A DNA stretch of 64,000 bases from Cryptomeria japonica (GCF_030272615.1 NC_081413.1:161940849-162004848), one strand, 5' to 3'; shown: positions 34,816-49,412, counted from the first letter of the stretch. Numbers and translations: made by a program. The notes: generated by a model from the sequence alone, not told the origin.

Positions 34816-37800
34816 TGTATCCTCTACAATGGGCGAGCGAGTGCAGGGGCGGGGAGCGGCTAGTGTTTTGGTCGATGTTGCAGGGGACAAGGTAGATGAT
34901 GACTCAAATGGGGAGGTGGATCGCTTGGGTTCCTCTATGGTGTCGTTGGTCCCCATTCTTTCCTTCATTGCCTCTGTTCATGTTGTTTATAGTGAGCATT
35001 GGTGTAGGCAGTGGCTAGATCTTTGGGCTTCAACGGTGGTCATGGAGGATCTTGGTGATGGGATAGGGGATGTGGAGGTTTTTGATCTTTTTGGCTTCTC
35101 CCCTCTAGCCTAGATGTTGAGGCCCCTGATCCAAAGGGTTTTTTGGCAAGTTGTGGTAGATACTTTTTGGCTTCAGTTTGATTTTTCTTTCTCCCCTGTT
35201 TAGAGATCTTTCTTTGGCTCTTCGCTGGGCCTACTCTCTTTGAAGGTCTTGTTTAGTTAGCTAGGTCTAACATTATTTTAGATGATGTATTCCCTCCTAA
35301 TTGGCCTCAAGCATTTCCCTCTATGTGTCACTCTTGATAAATTTGGGGATTTTACTCAGTTGGATTGGTGTCTTGCGAGTTGGGTTGTTTAGAAGTGTTT
35401 TCTTTCTAGCCCATGGGTTTCTCTATAGAAAGCTCTCTCCTTGTTCTAGGGGGTCGAGTAGAAGTTGTTTTGGCCCTAACTGGGAGATCTTCATGTCTGA
35501 ATATTTGAGGGCTTTGTTCATTTTCTCAAATTCTTCTCTTCCTCTACTTTGGGACTTTGGTGGTTTCCTTGTCTCTCTTCTCTCCTTATTATCCTTTGTT
35601 ATTCTTGATCTTTCAAGAGAGGAGTTTGTTGTTTTGGTTTCTTAATGAACCTCGATGGTTAGGGTTTTATATTTTGAAGGGGTTTGGTTCTCTCTATTCA
35701 TCTCTTGTGATCCCTAATGCTTTCCTTGATGGGGTTTTTTTTTTCCTCATCCTCTCTATTTTCCTAGCTATTTTGCTTCACTTTCTACATCTTTGGGTTA
35801 CTCTAGTTTTTCTAGTTTTTATTTTATACTCATCCTTATTATTCTTCTTAAAAAAAGTGGATTACCCCATAATTAACAAGGGTTGTAGTGCAACGTAGTT
35901 CTTGTCATATGTTGGAAGAGCAATGTTATATTTATGTGTTTTATTTGTATATAATGTTAAATAAAAATAGTTTAATTGTTAATATGTTATTGTGTTTGCA
36001 ATGCTATTGTGTAATGGATATTTTTATTAGCTAGTTCTGATAATAGTAATAGAAACTAATTAGGTCAAACTTGAGTGTTGATAGTAGTTGAGAGTAATAG
36101 TGGCAAAAAAGATGGGAAAGTATGACAATTGTAAAAAGATTGTTTGGAATATTTTAGAAAACAAGAAGAAGCCAACATAAAAAAATAGCAAATCAAAGAC
36201 TAATCATCATCTTGTCAATACAAGCTCAAATAGACCATTGGTCAATGTTATTCCTAAATCAATATGTATTGTTGGTATTACTATTATAATTGTCTCACTT
36301 ATTTTCTTTGAATTTGAAAACCTCATGCCCATTACTAGATTGAATTGTTAAAACTTGGAGGGTTGTGACAACTTGGAAGAGTTTCTTTAATTCTTTAAGA
36401 TTCAATCCATTCTGATTCATTGGGTAACTTTCCATTTGGACTTGGAGTTTATGAGTATTGAGAGTTTCAATACCATGCTTGAGAGTAACAAGGTTTCATA
36501 AAATCAAATGTGGCATAATATTTAGGGCAGCAGTCTCTTATTTTGGATCTCACTATTGGAAAATTGAAATCATAATTTTGAAGGATTTGTAGTTTGAGAC
36601 TTTGATAACTAGATTTTTTCTGCAATATTTTGATAATTGAAAATGGAGGAATATAAGTTTTGTAGAAGGTGGATAAGCCAAGACCTAAAATTATAATTCA
36701 CATTTTTTTAATGTTCTAAAGTGGCATTAATCATGACTCGTGAGGTTCATAATTTCTATCTTTCAATCACTCCCATGCCCTCATCAACATGTTGCACCTT
36801 CCATTTTCTTATTTTGTTTCCCCCTAATATGGTGTATGCATTTCCATTTATATGTTTCAAATGTTGTTGGAGATGTAGCATATAATGTTTATAGATTTAG
36901 ACTTGAACAGTTCCATAGAAACATTTATACTTGAATAGTTCCATAGAGACTAAATTCTTATCTAGTGTTCATCATTCCATCTAATTTGACCAACAAAGAA
37001 TGATGACAATGTGAGGTTTTCCGATTATTAAATTTCCATAGAAAGAGAAATTTCAAATTATTTTCAACGTACATCTAATAGTTTAACTTTATCCAATATT
37101 GAAATACCATTAATCAATGTCATATCATGATAATTATTTCCATTCATAAGTCAAGTCAAATGGGCAATCACAATTACAATTTCAGAATGGAGAAATCCTC
37201 TATAATAATATTCAAGCAAAGCAAGTACTATATTGTTGAATTCTTAATACAAGATTACATTTCATAAACAATCTAAGTCTTTGTATCACGTGTTCTATGA
37301 TCATCCAATATTGATTTGAAAGAGAGAAAGAAAGATGATCCCATACATAGTGGACATACCCTATCCACCTAGTGAAACACTAGTAATTTATTGGAAGAGC
37401 TTAGGAGAATATTTTACCACTAAGATCCAATACAATATATAGCAACATAATAAATACATCTATATTGTGATGAATTGCAAGTGTGTAAAATCCTCAACAT
37501 GTACATGCCATAAATAGTCTTACAACCATCAATCTAAATATGACTATTGTAAAACCTTATCCACCCATATGACCAAGATTAAATTTTTACCATATTTTAA
37601 ATAATAAAAATTGTCATGTATCAAAATACAAACCATGCAGGTAGTACAATCACATGAACACTTTAAAAAAATGTTATGAGTACATCTAACATATTGAATG
37701 CAATCAACATCATGAAAGTCTCATGATATGCAATTTAGGGCATGAGAAGACTTAGCCTCAAATACTAGCCCATAGTAACTAGGATGCCCAAGGTGAAAAC

Positions 37801-39462
37801 TTGGCTATGGAGAGACCCTTCGACAGGGAATAAAGATTGGTTTGCAAAGGTCCCAATGACTTGGGAATTACACATAGCCACGAAGGAATCAAATATGATT
37901 AATATAGAGGAAAGAATATTGGCAGATGTTAGAGAAATGCATAGGGAGCTAACCATAAGGGTGATGTGCAGACCAAAATAACCCAATTGTTGGGGTGAAT
38001 CATTCCAAAGCCTAAAGAATTTGCATTTACCAGTCATGATATAAAGAATAATTGCATCAATCACCTCATTCTACAAAAACAAAACCACTTACAAAACAAA
38101 GTCATTTAAAATTCAAAATCAAAAGAAAACTCACCAGATATTGTGTCACTGCGTATCACCAAATGAGAACCCCAAAATTTTGCATATCATAATGTTTTGT
38201 CTTTAATCAAGAAAGGGATTTTAATAGAGTAGACACAATTAGATAATGTAAAGTGTAGTGGATAATGCTAGAAAAAACCTAAAGAAAACCCAAAATGTAG
38301 GATCATTACCACTTGAGGAATCCTTTGCACATTAAAATCACCATTTTGAAGTGAAAAATGAATATCCAGATAATTTTTATTTTTTTTCAATTCTAATCTG
38401 TGTAAGAAAACATTGTCATCCTCCTTTGGATACAGTGGACACAAAAGAACACAAAAAAGAAAATAAATAACGATTTCTTTTTCTAATCTGCCAGCTCATT
38501 CTCGCTCTAGTCTACAGTCTTTAGGGTAAGGTCTATGGAGAGGGGTTTCATAAAAAAATTTAGTAGGTGTTGCTAAGATTTTTTAGGAATATTTTGAAGT
38601 CGGCGGTATCATGATTTAATAGTGTAGTTAAGCTTAAAATTTTTAGGGAAGTTGGTTATATATTTTCTTTCTATTTTTTATTTTTTCTGGCGAGAAAATA
38701 AAATATCAACTAAGTGCCAAGTAGCAGTAAAAATTCCTGCGCTGGTGGGGCAATTTCTAACCCCACCCCATTTGCACCCATTGAAATATGTATCTCTAAA
38801 AAGTAAAGGTTACTATTTTCCATGAAAAGATTCAAAATAATCCTTTAGCATTTTTTTTATTCATAGGACCTTCAACTCCATGAAAATAGATCTTGAAGCC
38901 CCTCCCATGGGACCTTACCCTTACAGATTTATTCGATAATGAGCCAAAAAAAATGCTTCATAATTTTTTTTAATAAATCTACCCATATCACTTCAATTTT
39001 TAGGCCAATGATATGGTTGATAAATAATTTTGAATATTTTGAAAGTTAAAAATAATTTTTATTTCAAATATATATAATAAAATTAATAAATTTGATTGGT
39101 GCAAAACAAAAATAGTAATCATGTATATCTCGACTATAATTTTATGCTTTGACTAGAATTAATAATATTAGATTGAGATAATTATTAAATTAAGTGATTG
39201 CATTATGGAAATGGACAAAATTGATTATCAACTTAGTGGTAGTTGAGAGATGAAAATAAATAGATAATTAACATTAAATAATATAAAAGTAAAATAATTA
39301 TATATATATATATATATATATACCCTGTTAAATTAAATGCTTCTAAATTTTTTTTTGATAAGTAGTCTTTGGTCTATTGAGATGTCATTGTTCTGAGATG
39401 TTTCTGGAAATTCATATTGTAACCAAAGCTTTTGATCAATTCCTATGAATCAAGCGGAAATG
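34816..39462. other. No gene recognised
   Basis: 34816-35900 is T-rich on the plus strand with open frames of 114-119 codons made of Leu, Phe and Ser runs. Pieces such as FPPNWPQAFPSMCVTLDKFGD (with one stop) could be a decayed coding sequence but match nothing I know. 35901-39462 is AT-rich; the frames near 37765-38064 on both strands show no family features. A (TA)n run lies at 39299-39322. Confidence 0.6.
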
Positions 39463-41690
39463 TTCTAGAAGTTGAAACATATTTCTGCCTGTCCTGCGTC
39501 TCATAAAGAAGCCTGCGTGACCTCTTATGTAATATCTTCTCGAAGATGACGCCAATCCCCACGCAATTGACACATTCAAAAAAAACAGAGAAATTTTAAT
39601 TTGGAAGTTGGTGTTATTATCAGCAGGCTAAGTGGTGTTAGTAAATTATATATGCCGAATTACAAGCATTTCTATCTGAATCCACCCTCTCAATCTTTCT
39701 CTCTGCAATTATTAATGTCTTTAGCCTCCCAAATTTCAGTCGACATACTTCCTTTCCCTTCATATATAGAATAGAATTACCTCTTTTAATAGGATTCCAG
39801 AGATTCGTTCATTCTTGCTTACAGTAAGCTTCGCCATCTCTTTCGTAATTTTGAATCGACGCATATAGAGAGAGTAAAATGGAATTTCAGTATGAAGAAA
39901 GAATATGCAGTTTTCAAAATATTTGTGCAGGTTCAATGGCGGAATCGGATGATGAGGAGACTCTGTCCTTCTGTGACATGCTTCTTTGCGACAGCGCAGA
40001 ATTAGCGTGCACGCAGAGAGAATCGAACCCTGATTCTTCAGATATCAAGATTTCCATTTCGACTTGGATTTTGGCGGCTCCATTTCCACGACATGCGAAA
40101 CCTCTGCTGCAGATGACCTGATCTTCAATGGCTCTCTCCTTCCTCTTTCTGAATGCAAAGCTCGCTTGTCTTACAATAAATCCAACTCTTTTGAGGCAAA
40201 ATAGGCTCCCGTTAAATGAAAAGCTTCAGGCGTGAAGATCAGATTCGCTGGAGTCGAAGTCAAGTTACTGGACCAGCTCAATCTCCGACAATTCTCAATC
40301 TTCATGCAGAAGCTTCAATTACTCAGCCTCGCGGAAGGCTTTGAGGGCTGTGAATTCAACTGCTCTTAGTAATAATTCTAATGTTGTGGCAAATTGGACA
40401 TCATTCTCCTCTGGTTCACACAGTAAAAGGTCTTCAGGATGCCTGCAGTTTTTCAGTTTGGGGATTAATAAAACTCCTGTAATGGAGCTGGAAGATTTGC
40501 GTCTCAGGCAATGTAAGCGCAATGAAAATGGAGTGGATAAGCCTGTTCTTAAGCGGTCGATTTCGAGCTTTTACGAAGAGGGGCCAATTCTAAAGAAAGA
40601 GGCAGCGACTTTTCACCAGAGATCAAAGTCCGTGAAGGAAAATAAGCGGGTCCTGGATACGGGCCGAACCAAGGGCTTCAGGATTCTTGCCCTATTCACA
40701 TCATTAAATAGTTGTAAGTCCTCCATTAATTCTGTCATTAACTGCATTAAAACACCGAAGTGTGTTGAAAGGAAAGGTTTAGTGCCGTCTCCAAAGTAGC
40801 TGCATAAAAATGTCCTCTTTCTAGATATACCAATCAGAAATCACTAGTGGTATGAGCGGCGCCCGGACGGAATATTCTGTAGGCTCTACAGATTGACTTT
40901 AATTTGATGGGCGTATGACCGTATTCTAACGATACGATCAACATTTATGTGAAACTGTATTAAATAAATGCTAAAATTTTGATGTTTCTTGGTGGAAGAG
41001 AAGGAAAAGCGAAAAAGGAAAGCACTTCACAGGTATTTGATTTGAAAGATGGAATGGCTATTAAATGTGTGTGTATACCATTGTGTATTCATGTTGGACA
41101 TTATGAATGGCATAGCATAAAACACGTATTTGCGATGAACATCTTATTCAACATCTATTAATGCGATCTCCTCGATACGCGGAACTCCTTTGTGAGGTGG
41201 GGACGATCAAGAGATAAATTTGATAACTATTCTTTCTTTTTAAGTGAAAAAGGTATCGATTGGATTATGAACATGATTTGGATTTATTGTTCTGATCTGG
41301 TTGTAAACAAAGAGTATGATTAAATATTATTAATTAAACTATAATATATAAATTATTTTAATATTAACTGAATAAGAATATTTGATTTTGTGTGTTGTTT
41401 GGTATTTAATAGTGTTATGATGTGTTTAATATATGATGGATATAGAAATTGATTTTTCTTTAGATTAGATTTTTTGATGTTCAAATTGAGATTAGGTTTT
41501 GTTTTCTTTATATATATGGATAATAATAATAATAATGTGAGTAGTTCTTGTAATGAAATGTTCTATTTTGAAAAAATTTTAAATTAGGGATTGTGAACAA
41601 TTGCTTATCAATGTCAACAAATGAATAATAAATGGAAAAAAGAAAAGAATGGGTTATGTAAATGAATTAGAAAATAGTGACACGTGGCTT
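39463..41690 (+). repeat. Left arm of an inverted duplication (arm A)
   Basis: The stretch from GTTCTAGAAGTTGAAACAT (39463) to GAAAATAGTGACACGTG (about 41686) is matched in reverse complement by 58491-60813. It includes the promoter region, the gene and about 900 bases downstream. Similarity is high in the gene and patchy outside. Before E2 inserted, the spacer between the arms was only about 0.8 kb. Confidence 0.85.
39879..40799 (+). pseudogene. MAKR-like gene, broken copy A
   Basis: Copy A of the gene at 59467-60369. The ATG at 39879 begins MEFQYEERIC. Compared with copy B it has lost one base near 40040 (after PDSSD), gained one near 40192 (TCTTTTGAGG for TCTTTCAGG) and turned a Trp codon to TGA near 40235. 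After that, the C-terminal half is open again from 40341 (LQFFSLGINKTPVMELEDLR) to a TAG at 40799, the last block KGFRILALFTSLNSCKSS matching copy B. A TATATA box lies near 39765. The product would be a truncated 80-residue peptide, so this is a pseudogene that decayed after the duplication. Confidence 0.8.
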
Positions 41691-42412
41691 TGAGAGAGCC
41701 TACACAAAAGGGGATGTCATCGGATGCAAATGGCCTATTCACATAGAACATGAGGCTATAAAGTGCATGATGGGAATGAACTTATAAAGAGTATGAAGTT
41801 GTAATGATCATGAATTTCTCACTATAATCTTAATCATAAAAAAATAGTTGTATAATATGACCCCTTTAATTGATTACATTTAAATGATGTAAGGAATTTA
41901 AAGATAGGATAAAACTTGATAAGTGGAATATATGACCATGTAATCACAATAATCATATAATTATTAAGGTGTGAAAGATATACATGTGCAAGATCCAGAT
42001 TGATGTAATATGGACAAAAATATTTTCATGTGATACGGTATTGATGATATAACAGGATGTAATCATATAAGTGTTGCAAGGTGTGTGCCCTTGCTCTCCT
42101 TGTGTTGTGCAATGCAGCGCTCGAGTTTGTGACATGGCTTAATCGCCTCCTATGGATTTTATAAGTCTAGTGGTTGTATCGGGCATTAACAGGTCGATCT
42201 TTTGGTGCAATGACAACTGCATTTGTAACAATAAGAACGTGTAAAAAGGGGAAACAAGATGCACCTTGATACCACCCCTGATCTCAATGAAAGTGAATAC
42301 ATAAATAAATTAATAGCCCCAAGTGATATATAAGATCACGCAATAATGATTTGTAAAACCCTTGGGTGGTGGTAAATATAAATTACAATCATGATAAAGA
42401 ATATGTATGAAG
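40800..42412. other. No gene recognised
   Basis: 40800-41690 is the 3' flank shared with copy B in reverse. 41691-42412 is AT-rich spacer up to the E2 insertion. The 60-codon open frames on either strand have no recognisable content. Confidence 0.6.
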
Positions 42413-43668
42413 TGTTGAATGGTTGAATGGACCAGAATATTGAAGGGAGAGGGGGGGGGGCTGGGGGGGAGTGAATTAGTATTCCCGCACTTATAAAACT
42501 TGTATTGATACTGAACCCTTAGCAACTAATCTCATCAACATGAATCAACAAATGAAGGATAAGTAAACAACATAACCATAAAATGAACATTAGATTTTTA
42601 TATGTGGAAAACCGAAATGTGAAAAACCATGGAGACAGTTAACTCTCAAGATAATATAACTAGTTTTATGGTGTTTACAAAAAGGGTGGCTCATTGCATG
42701 ATTACAATTCAGATCATTGCCATAATACTCACTAAAATATAAATAAATGAACTGATAAAAGTTGAATCTCCAAATGCATGAATTTAGTTCCAAGATAAGC
42801 TTAGATAACAACTCACAACAAATCCAGCAAGGGATCTCTCCAACCTATCCACAATTGCCAGTAGAGATTCGGTAAAGGATTACTACAACACTATCTGCAC
42901 TCACACTCTTCCACATACACTTTCACTCTTACACATAAATCATACTCTACTGTTCACATTGCACATTGTTCGCATACTACTGTTGTTGCTCTTCTTACTC
43001 TCATACCTTGCATACCACTACTATGTTGTTCGCACACTTCATACCTTGCTATATGTCACACACATCCACATATCTTCTATATATACCAATAAACACATAC
43101 ACCAAGATAATATGTTGGCCAAGCACAAATGAATTACACAATAATACATTTCTTGGATCAACATGTTACCAAAATATGTTTTGATCAAAGAAAAGGGTAA
43201 CCAAGTCAGCCTTCATAGATCTTTTACATGCTTCTTTCACATGCTTCATTTACCGAAACACATGCCTCAAGAATTGAAGCAAAAAAAGGGTCTACCAGAC
43301 CTAAAGATACAGAACCATAAGCACAAATTCCAAGCATAACAACTCCTATCTTCAAGATACAGATGCCACAGATTCTGGAGCATAAATCATGTAATATAGT
43401 ATAAACATTCGGCAATACAATGCTCAACAGGTATCAGAACTCGATACAAACCATGATAAGTAAAACACAAGTTTTTGAAAAAAAGATCTTTCAGAAATAA
43501 CTCTAGTAGATCATACTTACTTAGCTACTCAGTATTTGTTCAATATCACTTATCTTCTTACTACATATATTATCTATTCATTATCATTGTTCTGATCAAT
43601 ATGCTACATCTGGTCTTAACTGAATCATTGGGTTTAACATTAATGACAACATTCACACAAATCTATCA
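42413..43668 (-). repeat. E2 3' LTR
   Basis: The LTR is bounded by TGTTGAATGG and AATCTATCA on the plus strand. It pairs with the split LTR at 49482-50613 and 58305-58404. A G-rich run (10 G, CT, 7 G) near 42451-42469 is longer than in the other LTR, where it reads GAGAGGGGGGCGGG, and could form a G-quadruplex. Confidence 0.85.
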
Positions 43669-44631
43669 ATACCCCCCCTTTGTCATTGAAAAGAAAATAT
43701 CTCAAAAAGAACAATCTCAAATAATGTCCACATGAATCTCCATTTCACCCATATAATTCCCCCTTACTCATATCACTCATATATCTCTATTTCTCTATTT
43801 ACCTTTCTCCCCATTTCTCCATTTACTTTTCTTCCCCTTTGACATCAAGGACAAAGGATGTCTTTGATAAAAAAGAAAACGAATGCATTCGACAACAAAA
43901 AAGGAATACCAAAATTGTATATCAAAAAGGAAATTCCTTAACTGCTTGTATTTCTCCTTAAGATCTAGAAAGAAAACCTTCCATGAATGGGTAAAAGCAC
44001 AAAGCTATGTCACACTTTTATATATAGGAAATGACTAATGATGATTCAAAATTTTAAATTGAATCAATAGAAAGTAAAATATATGTTTTTAATTTTGATA
44101 TGATGTAAACTAATAAAATGTATATTTTTTTGTGTATTTTATGTTTGTGATTTTTTTAAAAATTTAAAAAATTATTTGAATATACTTTCTTATAAAGTAA
44201 ACACTATAATTTAGTTGTTGATAAAATACTAAAATTAAAGTTACATGAAATGTCATACTTTATATAGTAAATTTTACCTTTCTCTCTTCAATTTTTTTGT
44301 GTATATTGATAACTTCAAAATTTAGTGTAAAAATATATTTTTAACTATTTTTTATGTATATTTATTTTTCAATAAATTTGAAAATTTACATGTACTAAAA
44401 TACAACTCTTTCTATTTGGCGTCACCTTTTTCCTTGAATATTTATCCAAATTATAAAAAAATTATATCATCTTGACATAGACTTTTTCTTTAGTGCATTT
44501 TTTTTTTAATTTTAAATAAATTTTAGTATTTTTCTTTTACAAGATAATCAACCTTATATTTTAGTGCTTTAAAATATTAAAAGATATATATTTGGGAAAT
44601 TTCACTTATAGATCTATAAAATTGTATTTTT

Positions 44632-46342
44632 TGTTGGCATTGAGTTGTCATTGATGTCAACCGGTATTGCAGGCAGGCTACCAGTAGAGGTATGTCATTC
44701 AAGATGAAGAAGAATGTACTGGTATGGTAAAAGACAAGTAGTTGTTGAGAAAATTAGTGACTTCATCGGTATAAATTAGTGACTTCATCGGTATGAGGTG
44801 AGATGCATGTGAGTGTGAGCATGTTAAGTGATAATCGGTAGAGATTATATCGGTATGGAGTTTGGCTACATGTTTATGATGAAGAGGCATAATGTTAAAG
44901 TAATCACAATCCACTGGAGGTGAAGACGTGATACCGATGTAGTGTGCATTGTCGGTTAGCAAAAGAAGGTCTCACCAGTAAAGGGGTGTATCAGTATGAG
45001 TTTGTTGAATGTTCAAGTATGAATCGACTGTGTGTCAGTAAGCTGAGTGATTAACCATGGTGATGCCATGTGGAGCTGAGGTGGCAAATATACAGAGGTA
45101 GGTAAAGCCTCCATTGACATGGTTGGTGAAATGGCTAGTCGACATAAATGAAACATCCACAAATCACGGGATTGCAACTGACTGATGTGGCTCAAGGAAG
45201 AAAGTATGACATATGAAGATTAGGGAGTAGTTGGTGCCTGGATCAATGCAAAGGAAATCCGATTACAAGAAGACCTCGAAAAGGAAACAACTGAACGTTT
45301 TTATGGGTCGACGGATTTTAAGACATGAAAATCTTGTACATGATTGCTATCTTTAGCAAGTATGCATTGGATGATGGAAACCGTGTACAGATGCATCCCT
45401 GGAGTATAGGTGATCGATCCAAGACAAGATGGATCGAATTTCATGCAGATTGTGTCAAGTAAAGGAAACCCTAGCCGCTCCTAGCTTGAATGGTTTCTTG
45501 GTAGGAAAGCTCAAGTTTAAATATGATGACTTGAGATTGTGATTGTTGTTGTTGTAGTAAGAAGACAAGTGTGATATTGTTGTCTGCAAGCCAAAGAGAA
45601 AAGAACTTTAAGTTTTTAAGAGAAAAGTATTGATTCACAGGAGAAGCAGAGCAAACCAGTATAAGGAACAACTGGTGAAGAGTGCGTTGAGTATAGAGGT
45701 GATAAACTGGCAGAAGTGATGTCTAATTAAGTGTTATTGAGTGTGAGTTGAGAGGAGGAAGATATTGTGAGAAAGGATTGAGGGAGGTGATCAACAAAGT
45801 CAAGTTGCAGAGTGGGTGGAGAGAACACAAACTGGTAAGGGTGAAACTGATAGAGGAGAATATTGTAAGGTTGCAAAACTTCCTTTGCAATAGTGATTTC
45901 ATTTCTATATCTAAATTTTATATTGCTTTCACTAAGTTGTAGCTTAGTGCAGGGGTTATAACTCCTTTAGGTTGTAGCCTAGAAATTGTGCAAGGGTTGG
46001 TGCTCCTTTGAGTTGGTGCTCATAAATCAGGGTTGGCACTCTAAATTTTGTAATTAGAGATTCATTGTGAGTTGTATTGGAGCAGAAGATCTCCAATATC
46101 TATTCTCATCGAGTTTTTTTCCCACATTGGGTTTTTCTCGTATATATATGGTGTTGTGTGTTGCATCTTTGTGCATTCGGTATATTATTGTTTTAGCACA
46201 TCCTTTCTCACACCTTGTTTACACTAGTTGATTTAACCATTAGCACTCAGTTTGTTTTATACATTACCAATAATTCCTCTTTTGGAAAGAAGAGTTTAAA
46301 TCACTGACTCACCCCCCTCTCAATGATCCAATGTGTTCAACA
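44632..46342 (+). repeat. Solo LTR inserted in E2
   Basis: The 1711-bp sequence starts TGTTGGCATTGAGTTGTC and ends GATCCAATGTGTTCAACA, with a 5-bp duplication TTTTT on each side (44627-44631, 46343-46347). No primer site or coding region lies inside, so it is a single LTR left by recombination. Its 3' end (CACTGACTCACCCCCCTCTC) resembles the E1 LTR end, and it shares ACCGGTAT-like words with E1, suggesting a related family. A TATATATA run is near 46141. Confidence 0.75.
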
Positions 46343-46831
46343 TTTTTAAATTTCAAAACAATATTATTTATAAGAGTAAGAGTTGTTGAAACATTGACTT
46401 TAAAAAAAAAAAATGGTAATTAGACCCAAAGTGGTATAAAATATACATTTAGTAGACAATTTCAATTAGAAAAGTTGTGGACCAATTATAAGATAGCTAT
46501 AATGCATCTCTATAGACCATATATTTCACTAAATTAATTTTACGTTAGAATTACTTAAATTCACTTGTGCAGATAAGTTGGCCTAAAATGTGACACAGTT
46601 TTGTTCTTTTACCCAAATGTACAACCAGTTTGATTCTTATTGATAAACTTATGGTTTCAACTAATAAATCTATGGCATTAGTTAAACTGTATAGAATGCA
46701 CAGATTCTACTCATACTCAACTACATCATTAAGAAATGCTAAGAAGTGTTCTAGTTCTCAACAATCTCCTTAACTCTCTAAAAAATTCTCACATACTTTT
46801 CCTTCTACCTTTGCAAAGATAATAACTTAGA

Positions 46832-48100
46832 CTAGAGGGAATTTACCTTCTTCCTTTGATTACCATCTTTATTGCCCAAAAAATTAAATGTCTTACCAAT
46901 AGAATTAAACTCCTCTTCAATGGATTCAATTTTTTCTTTGAAATTTGCCATAGCTTTCGACCATTGGAGACAAAACATGTATAGTTTGTTGGCACTATTG
47001 ATATAGTCTCTCATTTCACTAATGCATTCTAATAAAGTCATCTTAGAATAATTTCATTTCTCCATCATATTTTTCACATCATCTTCCTCTGCCACTGAAA
47101 CATATTTTGCAACCTCCAACTCTTCTTCAACCAATGAAGAATTTGAATCATCTAACTTAGTTACATCTTCTTGTTTCAATTCTTTATTTTTCTTCTTAGG
47201 TTTTGGAGAACCAGAAAACAAAATATCCTTTAGCTCCCTTTTTTTGAAGGCCAAACTATCCTTAGCAGAATCGGTAGGAGGGGGTGCCGAATTCATACAC
47301 CAAACCTCATGAAATGTCTTAAAATAATCATCACATGCTTCAACTCTCTTCTCCAAACCATTTAGATATCAAAAAATTTGTCTTGCAATCAGGGCTTGAG
47401 ATTCCCACAATATATTTTCCTTTATCGTTAAAGATCCTAGAAAATGCATTTCCAAACATACAAGCAACAATCCATAGCAAGAAGGGGTAACCTTGATCTT
47501 TTGTCATTTTGATGTTTTCTAATAGTGTATTCTTAAAAAAATCACACAAATCGAAAATTGCATCTTCCATAGCAAGCATATGTACAATATATATAACGAT
47601 AGTCAAGGTAGTACCTTCCCTATTTCTGAAGAAAATTTTATAAGAGATACTATACGCAACATACCTCACCATGCAATTGATGATTTTATCAATCAATGGT
47701 GCTCTCTAATCTCCCATCACTTTGGTTAGGGTTTCAACTTCCTTATTTTTATAGTCTTCTTAATCAGTACATTCCCTTTGTCATATAGATGAGTAACAAC
47801 TGAAATGATGTCCTTAGAAATAGGATAGGGTTTATCCAGTATGATGCAATCATTTTGTACTCGAATTAGGATAAGCTTGATCAAATCTTCATTATCAAAC
47901 CAAGGGATTTCACTCCACAAATCCAATCCTTTCTAACCTAACTCCTTGACCTTTTGCAAATTTTCTTCACTTAGACTCCTTTCCATCTTTCTAATCTTTT
48001 CAATATCAAATTCATCTAGTTGTACCTTTTCCAAAGTCTAAAAATCATAGTTGTACTTGATTCTCCAATGATCATCTTCGATCCCATGATGTGAACTCTT
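46832..48100 (-). pseudogene. E2 ORF2, same unknown protein as E1 ORF2, broken
   Basis: Minus-strand pieces: about 47726-48090 (LDEFDIEKIRKMERSLSEEN, a stop, then DLWSEIPWFDNEDLIKLIL and PISKDIISVVTHLYDKG), 47340-47696 (FDLCDFFKNTLLENIKMTKD, GYPFLLWIVACMFGNAF), 47054-47356 and 46832-47041 (helical, acidic). PISKDIISVVT matches TITKEAIRVVT of E1, and FDLCD...LENIKMTKDQGYPF matches YDICE...VNLKSIKKDNTQKF. The piece at 47340-47696 is in a different frame from the rest. This shared N-terminal domain is the main evidence that ORF2 is real. Confidence 0.65.
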
Positions 48101-48476
48101 TCTCTACTTATTTTCTCTTCAACTGTTTCTCTGCTCTTTAAACTCTTTTCTTCGCATAATGTAGAAAATAATCTCAAATTCCCATATTTATCTTACCAAT
48201 TACTTATAGGATTTTAGTGCCAAAAAGTGTCTTATTGTTAAGGTCAACATATTCATTGAATTGTCATATTACATATCCAACACAGTCATGTCGGACCCTC
48301 GACATGAACTACTTTGAAAAGAGGGGATAAAAGATTTTCCTTATAGCTCCCCCTGAGCTAAAGCAATAAGCTTAGTTATTGGAGGAAGAGGTGCCTGCAT
48401 CAAATTCCGGTATATCAAGATTTCTTTCATTGTTTACCTCCTTCTTTCTCCATATCACGACTTCTCTTTTCTTTGA

Positions 48477-49412
48477 TTAACTAGACTTGACCATATTCTT
48501 CTCCATAGCAACCTCGTTTCTACACTTATTAGCATAATGTTTGGATTGCTTGCACTTATAAAATTTGATGTTCCTTTGCACTAAATTTGTTGAATGTGTT
48601 CTAGATCTGCATTGATTAGCTTTGTGACCATAGCCATTACATAGATGACAATATCCATGAAAGTTACTATTTATCCTATTCATTCCAACTGGATAATGAT
48701 TTTGACTCACTGGATGATTTCCATATTAATTTTCTTTATGACCAAACTTCTTACAATTGTTACATTGAATGCTTTTATAATCAGCAGCCTTTTGACCAAA
48801 CTTATTGCATTGAAAATAATAACCATTAAATGATGGGCACCTTTGTGCATTTGTTTGATGAACAGGTGGTCTTCTTGTAGTAGATCTCTAATTCTAGATT
48901 TTGCTTGCATCTTCAAGTTTCTTCTTTGCTTCTACCTTAACTTACTTTCTTTTTTCTTTATTATTCTGATTTCAACATTCACCGGTTCGAAATTCTAGTC
49001 CATTCTTGTCTACATGAGTTTTCTACATGCTAATCAAATCTTCAAAAAGTTTGTTGCTTTCAAGAACTTTAGTTTTTGCCTTCATCTTCTTCACTTCTTG
49101 CTCTAGCTTCTCACATTATTCAGTCTTTAGCTTAATTGAATCTTTCAGGGTTTCTTCCACTTTGTTCTTCACCTCATTTTTGAACATAAAATCTTTAACA
49201 GTTTCATTCGCCTACTTTAACTGATTGTTACCTTCCTTATGTCTCAAGTTGAACTTCCAGATTTGTTCTCTCAGCTTCTGTACACATTCATTCACTACCT
49301 TCACATTTTCTTTCAATTCCTCATTCTCTAATTCCACACTTTCTAGATCTTCAAGAGGTATCTTCAATTCTTCATCCAGATGATATACTTTGGTCATACT
49401 CATCAGTGTCAT
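48477..49412 (-). pseudogene. E2 ORF1, gag-like coiled coil and zinc knuckles, broken
   Basis: It starts near 49412, about 70 bases from the 5' LTR, with a heptad-rich stretch (LDEELKIPLEDLESVELENE). Knuckles follow at 48720-48830 (CNNCKKFGHKEN, in a shifted frame) and 48477-48710: CHLCNGYGHKANQC is complete, and YKCKQSKHYANKC lacks the first Cys. This is the same order as E1 ORF1. Stops and frame shifts make it inactive. Confidence 0.65.

Noticed and set aside
34754-35898. Three plus-strand frames of 113-119 codons
   Set aside because: Composition is Leu/Phe/Ser low complexity from T-rich DNA. The first frame starts inside the tRNA-like array. No domain is recognised.
37765-38064. Overlapping open frames of 99 and 65 codons on opposite strands
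   Set aside because: No motif, no recognisable promoter, and they overlap antisense to each other. They are better explained by chance in stop-poor sequence.
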